NCBI GenBank assembly: GCA_024305745.1
Contig: JAHRBS010000001.1
Coordinates: forward strand, 1,736,001-1,800,000
DNA from: Polyporus tsugae
Taxonomy: Eukaryota; Basidiomycota; Agaricomycetes; Polyporales; Polyporaceae
Reading direction: 5' to 3'
Length of the DNA: 64,000 nucleotides
Position numbers and translations under genes: made by a program. Numbering within the stretch: position 1 is the stretch's first letter; each line of letters begins with the position of its first letter. The notes under the pieces are model-generated. The model was given only the letters and a program-made list of their open reading frames with translations, was not told where the DNA came from and searched no databases. This document shows positions 23,295 through 36,508 of the stretch, one piece after another.

Positions 23295-26200
23295 GCGTTG
23301 GCGGGTCAAGATATTTGTTTTTATAACCTCAACTTTACTACCTTTAATGCAGAGGAACACAAAACATTGTTCTCGCCGAGGACCTACTAGTCCTCGGCCG
23401 TGCGGTGCCTGCGAGTGTTGAGATATTCTCCCACGTGGGATGGGTCAAGGAGGTCTCCCTTCTCGGCGTTTGAAGCGATGAATGGTCCGCATGGTACGAA
23501 GACTCGTCCGAGTCGTGAAGGATAATGAAGCCCAGTCGAGGTGCCTGTTTGCCCAGCCCATGTACCGCCTCCATATCACTCCACAAGGGCCTGACAGTGA
23601 GAGGGCCTGAGGAGTGCCTGAGGCGGACGGACCTGATCTGATCGCGTCTTGGTGAGACCTGAACATGATCGTCCTGCACGTGTTTTTATGACGGTGCTAT
23701 GTATCGGCAAATCCACAATGTAACGAGGCTCAGCCCCCAGAGAACCATGTTGTTCCGAGTTTCATTCTGTTGCGTTTAATTATACAGGCAGTGCAAGGAT
23801 GTGCGCGGTGCGGAATGGCTAAGTATACTGTGTTTATACGTCGCAATTGGCCTCAGCTGGGTCCTTCCCTCGTTCTATCAAAACGGAATCACATGTGTCA
23901 ACGTCAAGGTATCAGTCGGAAAGCTAAGCACGGATCCGGAACGTATGATGAGGTTGATCGTGGTGTTGGGCAGAGCGACAATATTTGACCGAATATCTGT
24001 TTGGCAGGTCGGATGCTCTCTATCTTCACCTATTGCGAGTTACAAGATCCAGGGCAAGCTATGTGCAGACATATATAGGACGAGACCGCATTTACCGACC
24101 AGGCGACGCTTCAAGCTTCAATTGGCAGAGGTAAGTTGATCGCGAACTGTGCGTTGCGACCACTGGTAAATACCATTCTTCTATCGAGTGGTCTGGGATG
24201 ATTACATTACAAGTACTTTCCCGAGCTCTTCGCAGACTGGATCCACTCGACCGGAACTCTGTGGTATGTCTGCTGTCGATAGTGATGCTCAGGTTGGATA
24301 TTGATCATCCTCCCATGGTCTCCCTCATCCTGCTTTGTCTGGAGTGGCCGAGAAGACGACACCAACCACCGTGATACTCTAATATTGCGAATGCTCAGGC
24401 TGACCATGGTGGGTCGTTCAAAACCCGACGACCTGGCATTACTACAGTTCAGCTGCCATTAGCCCCGTTATCATGAGCGCCACAGATACCTGCCTCATTG
24501 ATCATTGAGGGTATGGCACGGTCGCTACAAGCTTAGTAATAAGACAACCGACCTAATTCCACCACGATAGCATGTGGTCGCGGATGTGTAAAACGTTAAG
24601 AAAGACGGGTCGGCGCAGGTCGGCGCAGTATCCGTCATGATCCAGAAATATCAAAGATTTGCAAACGGCGAGACTCTCCTGAGTAAGGCGGTCACGGTGA
24701 CGGCGTAATACTTTGAGTATTACATCATTGAATTGCGGTTGACATATTTCATCCGTCGAGACTTTCGGATGTAAATTGTGAGGGCGTAGCTATAGACATG
24801 TTCGAGTTTCCTGAACCCCATGCGCGAAGACGGCGCGCGCCAGGCTGGATTGCAGATCTAGATGTAGCCACAGAGAGTTTCCGGGGGTCCGGCGGCTAAG
24901 CGTCCCAAGGGTCTGGTAACATCAATATTAATGAATTCCTCGTCCTCTGGTAACTTGAACTGCGAGTCGCGCTCGTCTTGTGAGCTTGGCGATTGCTTCC
25001 CTAGGTTTCTTCCCGCTGGCTTTATGACGCTTCAGAGTCTGTAGATCTGTCGTCTTTGAACTTGCAGTCCTCGTTCCCCCGGCCGCTATGCCCGAAGTCC
25101 AGCCAGTTTTCAGCCTCCGGCCCTCCACGTCCCTCCACATATACACATAATACAGACTTAGCCTCTGCTATAGTATAGACTCGTGCATAGTCACCCTCTC
25201 AAGACAACCTTGTTCGGACCACCTTGAATGCCTTCAAGAGCGCTTTGGTCGATCCCTTCGGACAACGGGTGGTGTCCACCGAGAAGCTCGAGCACCCGCG
25301 AGAGATTCGTGAACGTTGGGCACCTCAGGACGTCGTACGTGTCTGCGTTCAAACATGTCGTCCTGATAACTTGTAACACCCCGTTGAGCTAAATTTTCGA
25401 GACCCAACATCCGCACCGTCGTCCTTTCTATCTAACGCTTGTGCAATCCAGGTGCAATCTATTGTAAGTCGTCCTACGCCTCGATCGTTGTTCTTTCGAT
25501 AGCGACGACGTGCACGCGCCTGGAGTTCCTCTCTGACCCTGGTTCGCGATTCACCCTTACGCTCCCTTACAGCCAGTTTGCCCAGGTTGGCTTCGATTGG
25601 TTATCCCACTCGTCGTTCAGCCGCGAGCCATGGAGTCGTGAGGTCATTGGCTTTCTATGACTGACTCATCAGGTCCTTGGACGTATCGGTACGTTTCTTC
25701 TTCAGATCCAGCAGCTGTCCACAACCGCGATCACTGTTGGCGCGAGTATCGTGTAGGCGGTGTTGTCGGATGTGAATGCACCCTAGCATCACATGTACAA
25801 GTCTCCTTCGGTTCCCCACATGGACAGTATCGTTCAATAGTGTTATGTATTAGTCGAGCAGGAGTATTCGAAAATGGCACGATTTTCAAGCATTGAGGCG
25901 CCTGATTATCTGAAGTTTCCGGACGATTGCAACGCCCAGCTTGCGAGGTCGCGTTCTTGCCACAATTCATGAATCTGCCGGGCCTGGAGACTATTTAGTA
26001 TTGCAACCCCAAGTGGACAATGTTTGCTGTTTGTGCGTCCCGCCTATTCGAGATTGGGAGGGGGTTGCACTGGCGTTGCAACTATCCGTAGTTTTGACGC
26101 TTTCCGAGAATTTCCTCGGAGCCCGTGCGCAATTGCTGGCCTGGAGCAATGTCAGGAAATGGAAATTTGATATACATCGATATCGCACGATTTCTCGAGG

Positions 26201-26826
26201 TTCCTACAACCTCCTTTACGCAGTGCATGCAGCGTTCCTCCCTCTCGCCTCCAACGCAGGGCATAGAATTTGCATAATTGCAGGACGTGGGCAATCAGCT
26301 TGTTAAGGTAGAGACCGAGAAGGGGCCAGATATAGACAAGTCTGAAGCCCTGCCCATGCTTGTGCATGTGTGGCGCGGTGAGGACTCGATCATGACCCCT
26401 ATACGCTGCGAGCGCGATCGGTTGCTTGCCACGGAAGCAAATGTTGTATAGCTGGACGAGAGACGGGAAATTGCAGCATATACGACGTCCAAGTGCTCGA
26501 GTCTGAGTCGTTGTAGCGTGACCGCGACGGTGGAGGCCCAGGGGAGTTACGGTTACAGGTATATAATGTGGGAAGCGCTGGGGAGAGGCAAACAGGCGTC
26601 AACAGCAAGTCGAACATGCCCCTGCAGCGAGGTCGCAAACCCTGAACCAAGTTCATATTCTCCTTCCTTTGCTGTGTGACCTCACTCCTCCGCTCATAGC
26701 CTTCCTCGTGCTCTTCCGGATACCTTATCGTCTTCCGCTTTCCCCTGTATATCTACACCTGCTGCATTGCACGACCGCCCACTCCCCATCTAGCGCATCC
26801 CGACTCCATTCTGAACCAACCCAGCC
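23295..26826. other. Gene-poor stretch
   Basis: About 3.5 kb without a recognisable gene on either strand. Short frames (for example 23801-24139 plus) contain a hydrophobic run but no motif, no splice pattern and no family likeness. A tandem decamer GGTCGGCGCA occurs twice at 24607-24626. The region is richer in A/T than its surroundings. I see no transposon ends or target duplications. Confidence 0.5.
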
Positions 26827-27046
26827 ATGTCTACTCTTGGCAATGGCGGTAGCCTTCACACCCTCATGATGCGGTCCAGCACCCCCGGTATGCCTCATGG
26901 CACCTTTGTGATAAAAACATACTCTGATTGACTCGCCGTTATCGTCCGCAGCATCCAACGAGAAAGGTACGAGTGACGTTGTTCGCGTTCACAGCGCACC
27001 AGCTCACGTCGGCACCTTCGTAACAGTTCTCCTCTATCTCCAGGGC

Positions 27047-30000
27047 ATGAATGCAAACCCACCCGACGGGGATGGGCAGAGTGATGTCACCGCCTCAGAG
27101 GTCCTTCGCTCTCCTCGGCCCAAGAGCAAAACCGCGAGCAGTGTTCGACAATTGGAGCAGTTGGCAGGTGAAGAGATCCCCGGCGAAGACATCAGGTCTG
27201 ACGTCCAGGAGCACGCTTCTGAGCTTGGTCGCACCATTCCCATTCACACAACCGGCATTGTGAGTACCCTTCTCCCCCACGCGATCTCTGGCGACCCATG
27301 TCGTCCTCGCCCTCCAGCCTGACCACGAGCCTGGTCCCGACGACCCGCCCGGTCCCAAATTCGAATCCTACGGATCTTCTTTTGGCAACTTTGGCCCCCT
27401 TCCCCGGGAGAGCTTCAACGGTAGGAACGGCATCGTACGTTCTCAACTTCTTGATGTATCTGCTTGCTTCTTACGGCTGACGCAACCGTATATTACCTGC
27501 AGGTAAGCCCTTCCAAAGCCGCGGCCGTACCTCTCCCTGAGACGACAGTCGCGCCTGCCTCACCCACGGGGAGCCACCCCAATCCATTTTCGGTAAGATG
27601 CTTATGACTGTCCATTCGTAGTGACGAAACCTAACAGCATGTCAGCAATTTGGCATGTCACCTGCACAAATGACAGGCATCGCCGGTGCCCCCAGCGGCG
27701 TTGGCTCTCGAAGTCGTCATGCGGCGTCCACCAAGGCGTCGCACAAGTCTCCTTCCGTGGCCGAGAACGGGGTTCGTGACCCGGAAAAAACCGCGATCGG
27801 ACCATGCGCTGACTCACATCTCACAGGTGGTCTCGCCGAAGGCTACCTCGCGCGCGTTAACGCCAACCCGTACCGCCACGGTCGCGGGCCCCACTCCCGA
27901 GCGACCATGGTCACCTCGTACTGCGGCTTCTCAGAATCAGTCTGTGAAGTCGCGGAACACTCAGAAGACCCAGCGTACTGCATATCCACCGTTACCGGAG
28001 TCTGTTCTTGACGATGGCCAGCGGACCACGAAAGCGTATTCCATCGCGCCCTCAGAATCTGCATCCCAGATCGGATCAAGACGCCTTCGTCAGCACCAAC
28101 AACTACTGGAGCAGCAACAGAGGGAGCGAGAGGAGGAGCAAAGGGAGCTCGAGAGGGAAAGGCAGAGGGAGCGCGAACGAGAGTTTGAGAGGGAAAGGCA
28201 GAGTGCGCGCACACCCTCTCACAAACCATCAAAATCGGTGAAGAGCACGACAGAGTTGAACGGGCACGGTGGTTCCGGCGGCACGGCATATGCGAAGTCG
28301 CAAAGTGCTGGTAGGTACTGTCCATCATAGTATGGAGGATGCTTCCCTGACGCATCTGTTGGTCAAGCTCGGTCGCAGGCTCGGATGTCTCCCCGAAGTC
28401 AGGCGACGACGGTGCCTCGCGAGCGCAGCGTTGCCCCCACTGAGGGTGGTCGGTCCACCGCCCCTCCCATGTCCCCGGCGCGATCCAGGCATACCAATCA
28501 CGATCCGGATTCCACACCGACTCCTTCCCGTCCCGCGTCCCCAGAGAACCCCCTCAGTCTTGAGGAGCAGCGTCTAGTGCAGAGCGTTTTGGATATCCCT
28601 CGGACACGCACCTCTTACGCCTTGTCGACAATGGCTCCTTCGGCGCTCGAGCCCGAGGTCCAGAACACGCACTTCCACGATATGGAGCTGTGTCAGTTGC
28701 TGCATGCGTTGGACCAGTCCATGGGCGAGCCCGTGAAAAAGGCGGTTCGGAAGGCTGTTAGAACTCGCGTTAAGAAGCTTGGCATGAAGTACGATAACGA
28801 GGTTAGTGCTGAACAGCTATTGTTGTTCCGTGGATGCTAAGTCGTATCCTTCGTCTCCAGTCCATCAAAGCCTACCGCAAATCATTCCACGATCATGATC
28901 CCGTCGTGCACCTCATCCCTGCGTTGACCGGCGCCAGCTCGAGACGCTCGGCCCTTGGTGGTCCGACTCAAGACCCACCGGAATGGGCAAAGGAGCTTCT
29001 GCAGGGCTTCATAAACATGCAGAATCGCATTGATGATCTTGCCCCCAAGATCGAGAAGAGCCTGCGATCCTCACGCGGAGACTCTTACGTGACGGAGCGA
29101 GGCAACTATTCTAACGGCCACCAACACTACGAGGGTTCCGAGATGAACGACGACTACACGCACAGCCAGATCACCCAGGGCATACACCAACACCAAACGG
29201 GTGACGAGTCGATGTACCAGGCGGGCGAAGGGGAGATGATTCGGGATTCGACACATCTGCACACCCTCCCTGGCTCCATGCATCATCACGACGGGTCGAT
29301 GCACGGTGCGATCAGGGAGGAGGACATTTATGAGGACGAGGAAGGCCACCACTTCGCGGGAACCGACGCCGACACGCGCGGCCTGGATGTCGAATACAGC
29401 AACCAGGATCGCGAGAACTCTCCGGGCCAGCAGTACCTCGAACAGGAGCTGTATAAGCTTCGGCTCAAGCCTTCTACCACACAGTCCGTCACCACGCACA
29501 AGACTTGGGAGCTTGCGAGGGGCGATGGCGCCGAGTATGACGAGGAGGAGGACGGCGATCCACAGGTGGCGATCACCGAGTCTGGCCTCCCTGAGATTCC
29601 AGACGGCAACACTGGCGTGTACACTCGCGGCGAGTCGCCCCCGCTGCCTCCAATCCCTGCTGAGCGCGGTGACATGCTCCCAATCGACCACGCGCAGGTC
29701 TGGCAACAGAACGAGTACAGCAGCGAGCCGCGGATGCTCCCGCCGTGGCAGCGGATCCACCAGCGCCTGCTCAGCTGGGCGATCGTCTGGCCGATGTCCG
29801 AGCTCGATAACGCGGTCAACAGCTGCAACCGCGGCATGCAGGTCGACGAGATCGCGCTTAGCATCTGGTCGACGCAGACGTACAAGCGGTACGTGCGCGC
29901 CAAGATGACGGATTCCCCGCCCGGGCGCGTGGACCGCCTGTTCGTGCCACCGAACATGGCTGACGCGATCAGCACCGCGGTGTACAACGGCAGGCATGGG

Positions 30001-30600
30001 GACGCTTGCGGGATGCTGCGCGACCTGTGGGCGCCGTTTGGGCTGGAGGGCATTCCGAGGCTGTTGATCGTGCTGGCGAAGCACCGGAACGACGACAACC
30101 ACTGGGTTGTGCACCGGTGAGTCCTGAGTTATCGTCCTACGGAGGGTGTGTGCTGACGACACACCTCGCAGCTTCTCTCTCCCTGATGGTTCCCTCACTA
30201 CCTACGACACCTACCCCGAGCGATGCCTGCCCGATGGCCGAGTGAGTCCCATGCTATCAGCCTTTCCCCCGCTGCCATGATGCTGACAGTGCATGTGTAG
30301 CCCCTTGGTTGGTGGTTCGCGATCCGCATCGCCTGGCCGGATGCTATTTACCCAAGCCCCGATCACCTCATGCAGAAGATGGTGCGCCTCCACCGTCCGA
30401 TGCAGCTCCCGATCGAGAACTCTGTCGCCGCGGCAGGCATATGGCGCAACCTCTTGATGGGCTCGAGAGCTGAGCGCAGCCTGGACCTCGAGCGTTTACG
30501 CGACTTGATCAGCACCGAGGTGAAGAACCTCAGGCAACGGAAGATCATGGGCAAGCTCTCGATTGGGGCGCCGCGGCCGAACTGGGAGGATATGAACTGA
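27047..30600 (+). CDS. Large unknown protein with a C-terminal Ulp1/C48-like domain lacking the catalytic Cys
   Basis: Exons: 27047-27259, 27318-27434, 27503-27592, 27646-27771, 27827-28310, 28368-28801, 28861-30116, 30172-30241 and 30301-30600; 1029 residues if the ATG at 27047 is used. An upstream ATG at 26827 (MSTLGNGGS) may be the true start, but its splicing into this frame is unclear. The first 600 residues are low-complexity, with a coiled coil of alternating E/R/Q around 28110-28200. The last 250 residues are ordered: DRLFVPPN, NDDNHWVVH (His about 902), YDTYP (Asp about 919) and IENSVAAAG (about 968-976). This order and spacing match SUMO-protease-type C48 peptidases (HW, then D, then QxNxxDCG), but Gln is Glu and Cys is Ala. 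A non-peptidase role is inferred; the assignment needs a structure comparison. Confidence 0.7.
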
Positions 30601-31672
30601 GGTGCTTAGGTGCTGGCAGGGGAGGCGCTTGCTTACTTGTGCTTTTACGTTACAGACGATCTAACTACGAGTACACCGCGATACGACGACGAGGTTACGG
30701 GCCAGTTTTCATCGCTTAGGCTACTGCCACCCGCTCCCGCTTTCCACCTGCGACACTAGTTATCGCATGCGTCCATGGGAGAGAAAAGCGTGTGTTGTGT
30801 ACATTATTTGTAAACCATCGCGCAGCGCTTCTTTCCCCCGTTCATTTCAATTTGTTTATTACTTCCTACTTCTCCATCGCTTTCCGATATGCGGCATGCT
30901 GGCTAGCGGCTCTTCACCCTCCTCCTCCCCTCATGTCCATGCTTTGAGCTTTCCATATTGACGATTGCATCTGAACTCTCTGTTATATCGCCTGTTGGAT
31001 TTCAAGAACAGTTAAACCTTAGGCCTTAGGCCGTAGTGTCTTCTTTCCCTAGACGGTGGCTCGTTGGCGCCTAGCTTGGTCGTACTTTAGATAGTTACAA
31101 CAGGACGCCTTTTCCCCATCGTTCCCATGTTACGTGTGCTTCGGGGGTTGAACGGTTGAACGTTGATTACTGCAGCTCGCGATGGTCTGACGCTTCCGAT
31201 CGTCCGGCGTTGCCAGTCATCAACCTCGCAGTCGTTACCAAGGTGGGTGGCTTCGGTATCTCCGCACGATGTTGACGAACATTCAGTTTAAGTCGCTCCG
31301 ATGCAGGTTAGGACTGGCGCGCGCCACGGCCAGACAAAACGGTCGTCGAATTACTGGAGTTCTATTAGTGTCAAATTCGCCGATCGCTGCCACCAGCGAA
31401 CTGATCAGACTAGCTGTCGTAATCGCCGTCGGGATGCACTCGTCTAGGATGGTACACTCCCGAAGAAGCCGGCACCGATAGGTTCCAACGACTGTTATGG
31501 CCTCATGTCAGTGAAGCACTGATCGTAGACATCACCCTGGGATGCAGAACACTGCTATTGGATAAAGGACTAGTCTATAAGATAAGTACTCCCTCCTCGA
31601 AGTGAGATCTACTCACCCTCATCCATAGACTCCATCGCACGCCGATAACGCTCACGCTGGCACCTTCTGACC
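30601..31672. other. Intergenic region
   Basis: About 1.07 kb between the unknown protein and the glycosyltransferase. It should hold the 3' UTR of the first and promoter of the second. Pyrimidine-rich patches near 30830-30950. No gene seen. Confidence 0.5.
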
Positions 31673-33763
31673 ATGACTGGCAACAAACACATTATCGCCG
31701 TGCCTGTCCAGATGTGGGGTGCGTGGAATGATCATGTTTCTTCTGCGAGCCAAGAGCATTGCTCATGCAAGCACCGTGCCCCAGGGCATACACGGGCGTT
31801 GTGCACACTCGTACCACGCATGGTGAAGCTGCGCCCCGTCAATGTCACATTGTTCACGTCGGCGGGGACCTACGATCGTGTGAAGGCGGAGGTATCTCGA
31901 GACATTGCTCCAGGCGAGGAGCATGTTTTGTCACGCATCAGGTGGTTCCGACCTGTATATCTTCCTGCGCTTTGGGTGGCTGACCAGGATGTCTAGAATT
32001 ATTGCATTGGAAGGCCAGGGCCAAAACCCAATGGATTTGAGCGCGCTGGTCTCCTCCTTCCAGAAAGCATGGACGAACATTATCAACGATGAACCTCTCA
32101 CTTGCCTCAAGACTGGCACGCAATACGAACCTATATGGGGCCAACCCTGTGCTGCCATTATTGACGTACGTAAAGGCAGGCTCTCACACGAAAGCTTCTT
32201 CTCACCGAGCATATAGCTCTTTGCGATCGGAGCCTTTGAGCACGCCCGAGAACATAACCCTCATGGCATCAGGCTTATCAGCTGGTATGCATCTTCGATG
32301 CTCAGCTTCTTCACCATTTTCGAGCGCGACCTTCTCCCCACCGCGGAAGCAGAGGCAGCCCGTACCGGAAAGCCGTTGGATGTCGTAGCATCGGAGGTCA
32401 GTTGGATCGCGCGCCAACGAGCCTCAAGCACGTCTAACCCAGAACACGTTGTAGCTGCTGTTGCAAGCGAAGGGTGAGCTGGTCAAGATACCTTGCCTGC
32501 CGACGGTTTATGACTATGAGCTTAAACCCCAGGAGGTATGTGGTTGCACCGCCTCCCTAGGACATGGATTACTCAATGCATGCGCAGGTCAAGATGCCAC
32601 CGGGATTCGCTGGCCGTGTACTCATCAGGGTTCCAAGGTAAACTATTGCGTCCTGTCGTTGGTACGCGTCTGAACTCAGTTGTTCATTCACCACAGCGTC
32701 CTCAAGAGGACGGACGCAGTGGTCACATTCGATGCTGCGGACTTTTACCCTGAAAACACTGTAACGGTGAAAAAGTGGTTCGCCGAGACGTCTCGCAAAG
32801 TCTGCTATGCTGGGCCTTTGATACCATCCGGGGAGCAGGCCGCCGCCGCAGAACAACGGGGTTCGCACAATGGGGACAGCATCATCAGTTTCCTCGACAG
32901 GCACGCGGCGTCTCGCGGAGAAAAGTCCGTCATATACGTAGGTGCACATCGAGTTTCCCTCCATCCGTTATTTGCTTAGAACACATCAAGATCACTTTCG
33001 GATCCGTGTTCTGGCCCAAGGACCCAGCGAAGGTTTGGGCAGTTCTCGACGTTATAATGGAGAAGAAGATACCCTTCGTACGTCCCCCAACTTCCTTTTG
33101 GTTCCGAAAGTGCAGATGGATGTTGAATGATTTTCAGGTCATGAGTCACGCGTCGCCCATGCCTTGGGCAGTGATTCCGGAGGACATGAAAAACAAGGTT
33201 GCTGCATATGGTGACGCTATCGTGTCAAGCTGGGTGCCTCAGCAGCAGGTTCTAGCCCATCCGGTGGGTCTTCTGTTGCAATCTCATATGCCGTGTGGCA
33301 TCGACGTAGCTGAATGTTGATCCTAGGCTGTCGGGTGGTGCGTCTCGCATGGCGGACAGAACGGAACCTTGGAGACCATCATGGCTGGAATCCCTCTGTA
33401 CGTTTTTTACTGGATAGAATGCTCAACATCCTGACCGTACGCGCTCCCAGGATACTGTGGCCGATCGCAGCAGAGCAGCCTGTGAATGCCATTCACCTCA
33501 CAGACCACCTTAACGTCGCATACGAACTTGTTGAAGTCCGTAACGGCTCTGGGCTGGGCCCCATATACCGCAACGGCAAGAACCCTACTGGGACCATCGA
33601 TGCCGTCAAGGCGGAGATGCGCGACGTGCTCGACCGAGCATTCGGTGAAGACGGCGGAAAGAAGCGGGAGAGCATTCGAGCTCTGCAGAAGACGCTTCGG
33701 GCTGCTTGGTCCGACAATGGGATTGCGAGAACGGAGGTAGAGGTGTTGCTGGACGAACTTTGA
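31673..33763 (+). CDS. UDP-glycosyltransferase, family GT1, basidiomycete type
   Basis: Transfers a sugar from a UDP-sugar to a small lipophilic acceptor. Eleven exons: 31673-31718, 31785-31941, 31988-32165, 32217-32396, 32455-32535, 32588-32637, 32697-32937, 32991-33077, 33138-33263, 33327-33397 and 33451-33763, giving 509 residues. His17 in WGH is at the usual acceptor-activating position. ITFGSVFW and the C-terminal donor-binding block are clear: SSWVPQQQVLAHP, then VSHGGQNGTLE (about 388-398) and IAAEQPVNA. No signal peptide or membrane anchor is visible, so it is probably cytosolic or loosely membrane-bound. The intron ending at 32990 uses AAG. A broken relative follows 400 bp downstream. 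The acceptor is unknown; phenolics or sterols are possible from the family. Confidence 0.93.
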
Positions 33764-34179
33764 CCTCTTCTGTAGACGGCGCGGTTTCCGTCTGGTCGGG
33801 CGCCGCGATCAGTGTTGTCCGAGCGAAACGTAGACATGGCACGATAGGACCGAGGAGACTTATTTCAATTGAGACCATGCGCGATGATGTCCAGGACCTC
33901 ATGGCCGACGACCTCGAGCCGCACCCAGCGTGGGATGACGAGTTCGAATTGCAAGGGCTCCAGCCACCTCAGTTTCGGGGCGCCTGATCCACTTTCATCG
34001 CGAGCTACCATTGACACATTTGCGAAGCACAGAGTTCGAGTTCCTTCTGGTTATCTGCGACGCTAGCGTCCATGACCTGGCGTAAGTCGCCATGGTGTTA
34101 CTGAGTACGGATTTCGATCAACTTCATCGACGATTTTCATATTGACGATATATGGTTTCGGAACCTAGATGTGAAAATA

Positions 34180-35120
34180 TAGCCCTCGTGCAGCTACGCC
34201 CTATTACGATCACCTTCGTGACCACAAAGACATTCCTCGACAAAGCCAAAGCCGAGATATCTCGTAGCGTCGACCTCGACACCGTCCCCCTACGAATCAT
34301 CGCGCTTCCCTACTGCATGAAACCCCTATGATTCCTGCAATATACGAAGACGCATTCGAAGGTGTATGGACGCAGGTTGCTGCAAAGGAAGCCGTTACAT
34401 GCGCATTAACGGGGCAAGTCCAGCCAGCCCTCGGTGTGGGCACCAAAGGCGGTGATATTGGACGTACATACGTGTTCCCTTGCCGTCTCACCCTCTTACA
34501 GAAGCCGGGCTCACTGCCGCAATCCAGTTCTTCGCCGCCAAGCCGTTTGCATTCTTGCGCCAGACCTATCCAGATGTCAAGATCTACACGTAGTACCCCA
34601 GTGCCGCCTTCAGCTGATTCTACCTCTTCGGTCCCGAAAGTCTTGGTGGGCGAGGAAACCTCCTCGTAAAGGCAGAGGCCGAGCGGCGAAGAATGGGAAG
34701 CCGTTTGACATCGTGGCTACGGAGGTGCGATTACATCCGAAGAGTTATCGCGTTCTGGGCCAGACTAACTGTCCTCCGGCTGTTTGGGAAAATCGAAGAT
34801 GTCGTCGTTCGAGTGCTCGTACTGCCTCCGATTTATGATTACGAATGTCACCCTCAAATTGTAAGCCGTTTCCCATTGCGCCAGCTGCGTGTCTCGTACC
34901 GATTCAATGCCGGAATACATCCCCTTTCCTCCTCCTCTGGTCAGGAACTCGTTCGTTAAGGCTCACGAGTACGTTCCTTGCGTGTGCATCTGCTCGCGCT
35001 CAAGGAGCGTCTGGACGTAGCTTGGGAAGAGGGTGGCGCGTCGAGGAAGGACGTGGAGTCGTTCTTAGATACACCTGAGTACGTAGCAGCGGAAGGGAGA
35101 TGGAGACAATCAGAAAAGGC
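34180..35120 (+). pseudogene. Decayed UDP-glycosyltransferase paralogue
   Basis: Blocks of the same family as 31673-33763 appear in order but in different frames and with stops. LRPITITFVTTKTFLDKAKAE (34199-34260) matches the N-terminal block; AFEGVWTQV (34355) follows. AAIQFFAAKPFAFLRQTYPDV (34515-34580) precedes IYT-stop-YPSAAFS-stop-FYLF, where the first stop (TAG near 34593) sits where relatives have Trp. GKPFDIVATE (34700-34730) is in another frame and keeps the splice position of the intact gene, and VLPPIYDYECHPQ (34820-34860) is followed by GTAAGC as in the intact copy. A last weak block, ESFLDTPEY, lies near 35055-35085. No UDP-sugar binding block follows, so the 3' half is gone. Start and end are approximate. 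Confidence 0.82.
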
Positions 35121-36508
35121 TTTGTAACGAATGCAAAGATGGTATTGTTTCCACTTACTCCTGGGCACTGCGACACATTCGCAACGCAACCTGGAAAGTC
35201 AGAGGTGCTCAACGGGTATGGCAATGATAGACCTCGACAATATACGGTCAACCCAGGAGAACAAGAGGATACTTGGCAGTCCGAGCAAGTCCGAGAGACT
35301 TCTATCGCCGGCGCCGAGGCGCGCGTTCGTTTCACCCTTCAAGCTAGCTTCAATTAACGTTCCAGAACAGATACGCATGCGACTCTGCCGGATGGTGAGA
35401 ATGTAATCACAACCAAGAAAAACAGACTGTATGCCATCCCTCAGTGACTATGCGAGGCAGCGGCCAAATAGACAGAACCTACCGGGCGACTTGTCAATCC
35501 ACAACCGTAGTCAAGGGCCGGCAGATAGAGGGGAATACTGTACTAGGGAGTCTGAACTGATATGAGTAACGTGCCTGTGGCTTCAAGTGCTTTCCATACG
35601 TACCTGCTTCGACCCAATACTAATGGCACAATCCAGCGAAGCTTACCCGACGAAGCCTATGGTGAGTACGATCGTCGCTTCTTCTAATCTGCCTAAAGTT
35701 ATCTGGTTGCGGTAGGAAGCACACTGGAGATCGATTCCCGCGTCAGGAATTTCCGTTACACACGCCATCCCGCACGGAACGCCATCATAGTGGGATGGAC
35801 TCTGAGGGTCTGAATGTGCGGGAAGACAAGAGGCGAAGGTTACTAGTGGAAGCTGGGGATGAGGGGGTACGACAGGCACAGGCAACTGATTCTCACCCCT
35901 CTGAAACGAATTCAGTAGCTAAAAGGTGCTGCTCATGTCAGCGTCATGAATTGACAGTGAGTTATATAGGTATATAGATCGACTGTCATCTATATCCGGT
36001 ATATTGGTCAGCAACGGAGACTAACAGTGAGTACTGCGTACCAAGTACTGTAGTGTTCAGTGCGGGGCGATCGTTGTCATCGTCCGCCGAGCGCCGGGCA
36101 TAAATTCCAGTCTCAGCCATTGGGCTGGTGGGGCAAATGCGGGGTTGATACGGGGGAGTCAAACTGGCGGTCGCCACGACGCAGCAACGAGCTAAAATGC
36201 GGGGAGGAGCCCACGCGACCGCCCACGAGCCACGATGAGGCGCCGCTATCTTCGCATGCGCGGATCGACAAAAACCCAAGCGTGGCAACTTGCACGACGA
36301 ATTCGTAAGGCATCCGTTGACAAATGTTCACAGGGCGTCCCACACGCTCCATCGTTAGACACGGCCGCCGCACTGTCTCAATGGTATAGATATCGTCCTC
36401 AGCTGCACGGTGGCATTCCCGCAACCTCCACACCCGAATCCCCGCTCAACACACTGCGCGCCCGCTGCACCTATACGGACGCCGACGCAAGGAGGACGCC
36501 ACTTCACG
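35121..36508. other. Intergenic region
   Basis: About 1.4 kb after the glycosyltransferase remnant and before the MFS gene. No motif of the missing 3' half of the remnant and no other gene found. Frames are short and of random composition. Confidence 0.5.

Noticed and set aside
23801..24139. Frame of 112 codons with a hydrophobic run in the gene-poor stretch
   Set aside because: Isolated, no start context, no flanking exons, no family likeness.
29071..30198. Minus-strand open frame of 375 codons opposite the unknown large protein
   Set aside because: It lies entirely antisense to a spliced gene with ordered C-terminal sequence; composition (V, R, L, H-rich) is that expected from the complement of GC-rich codons.
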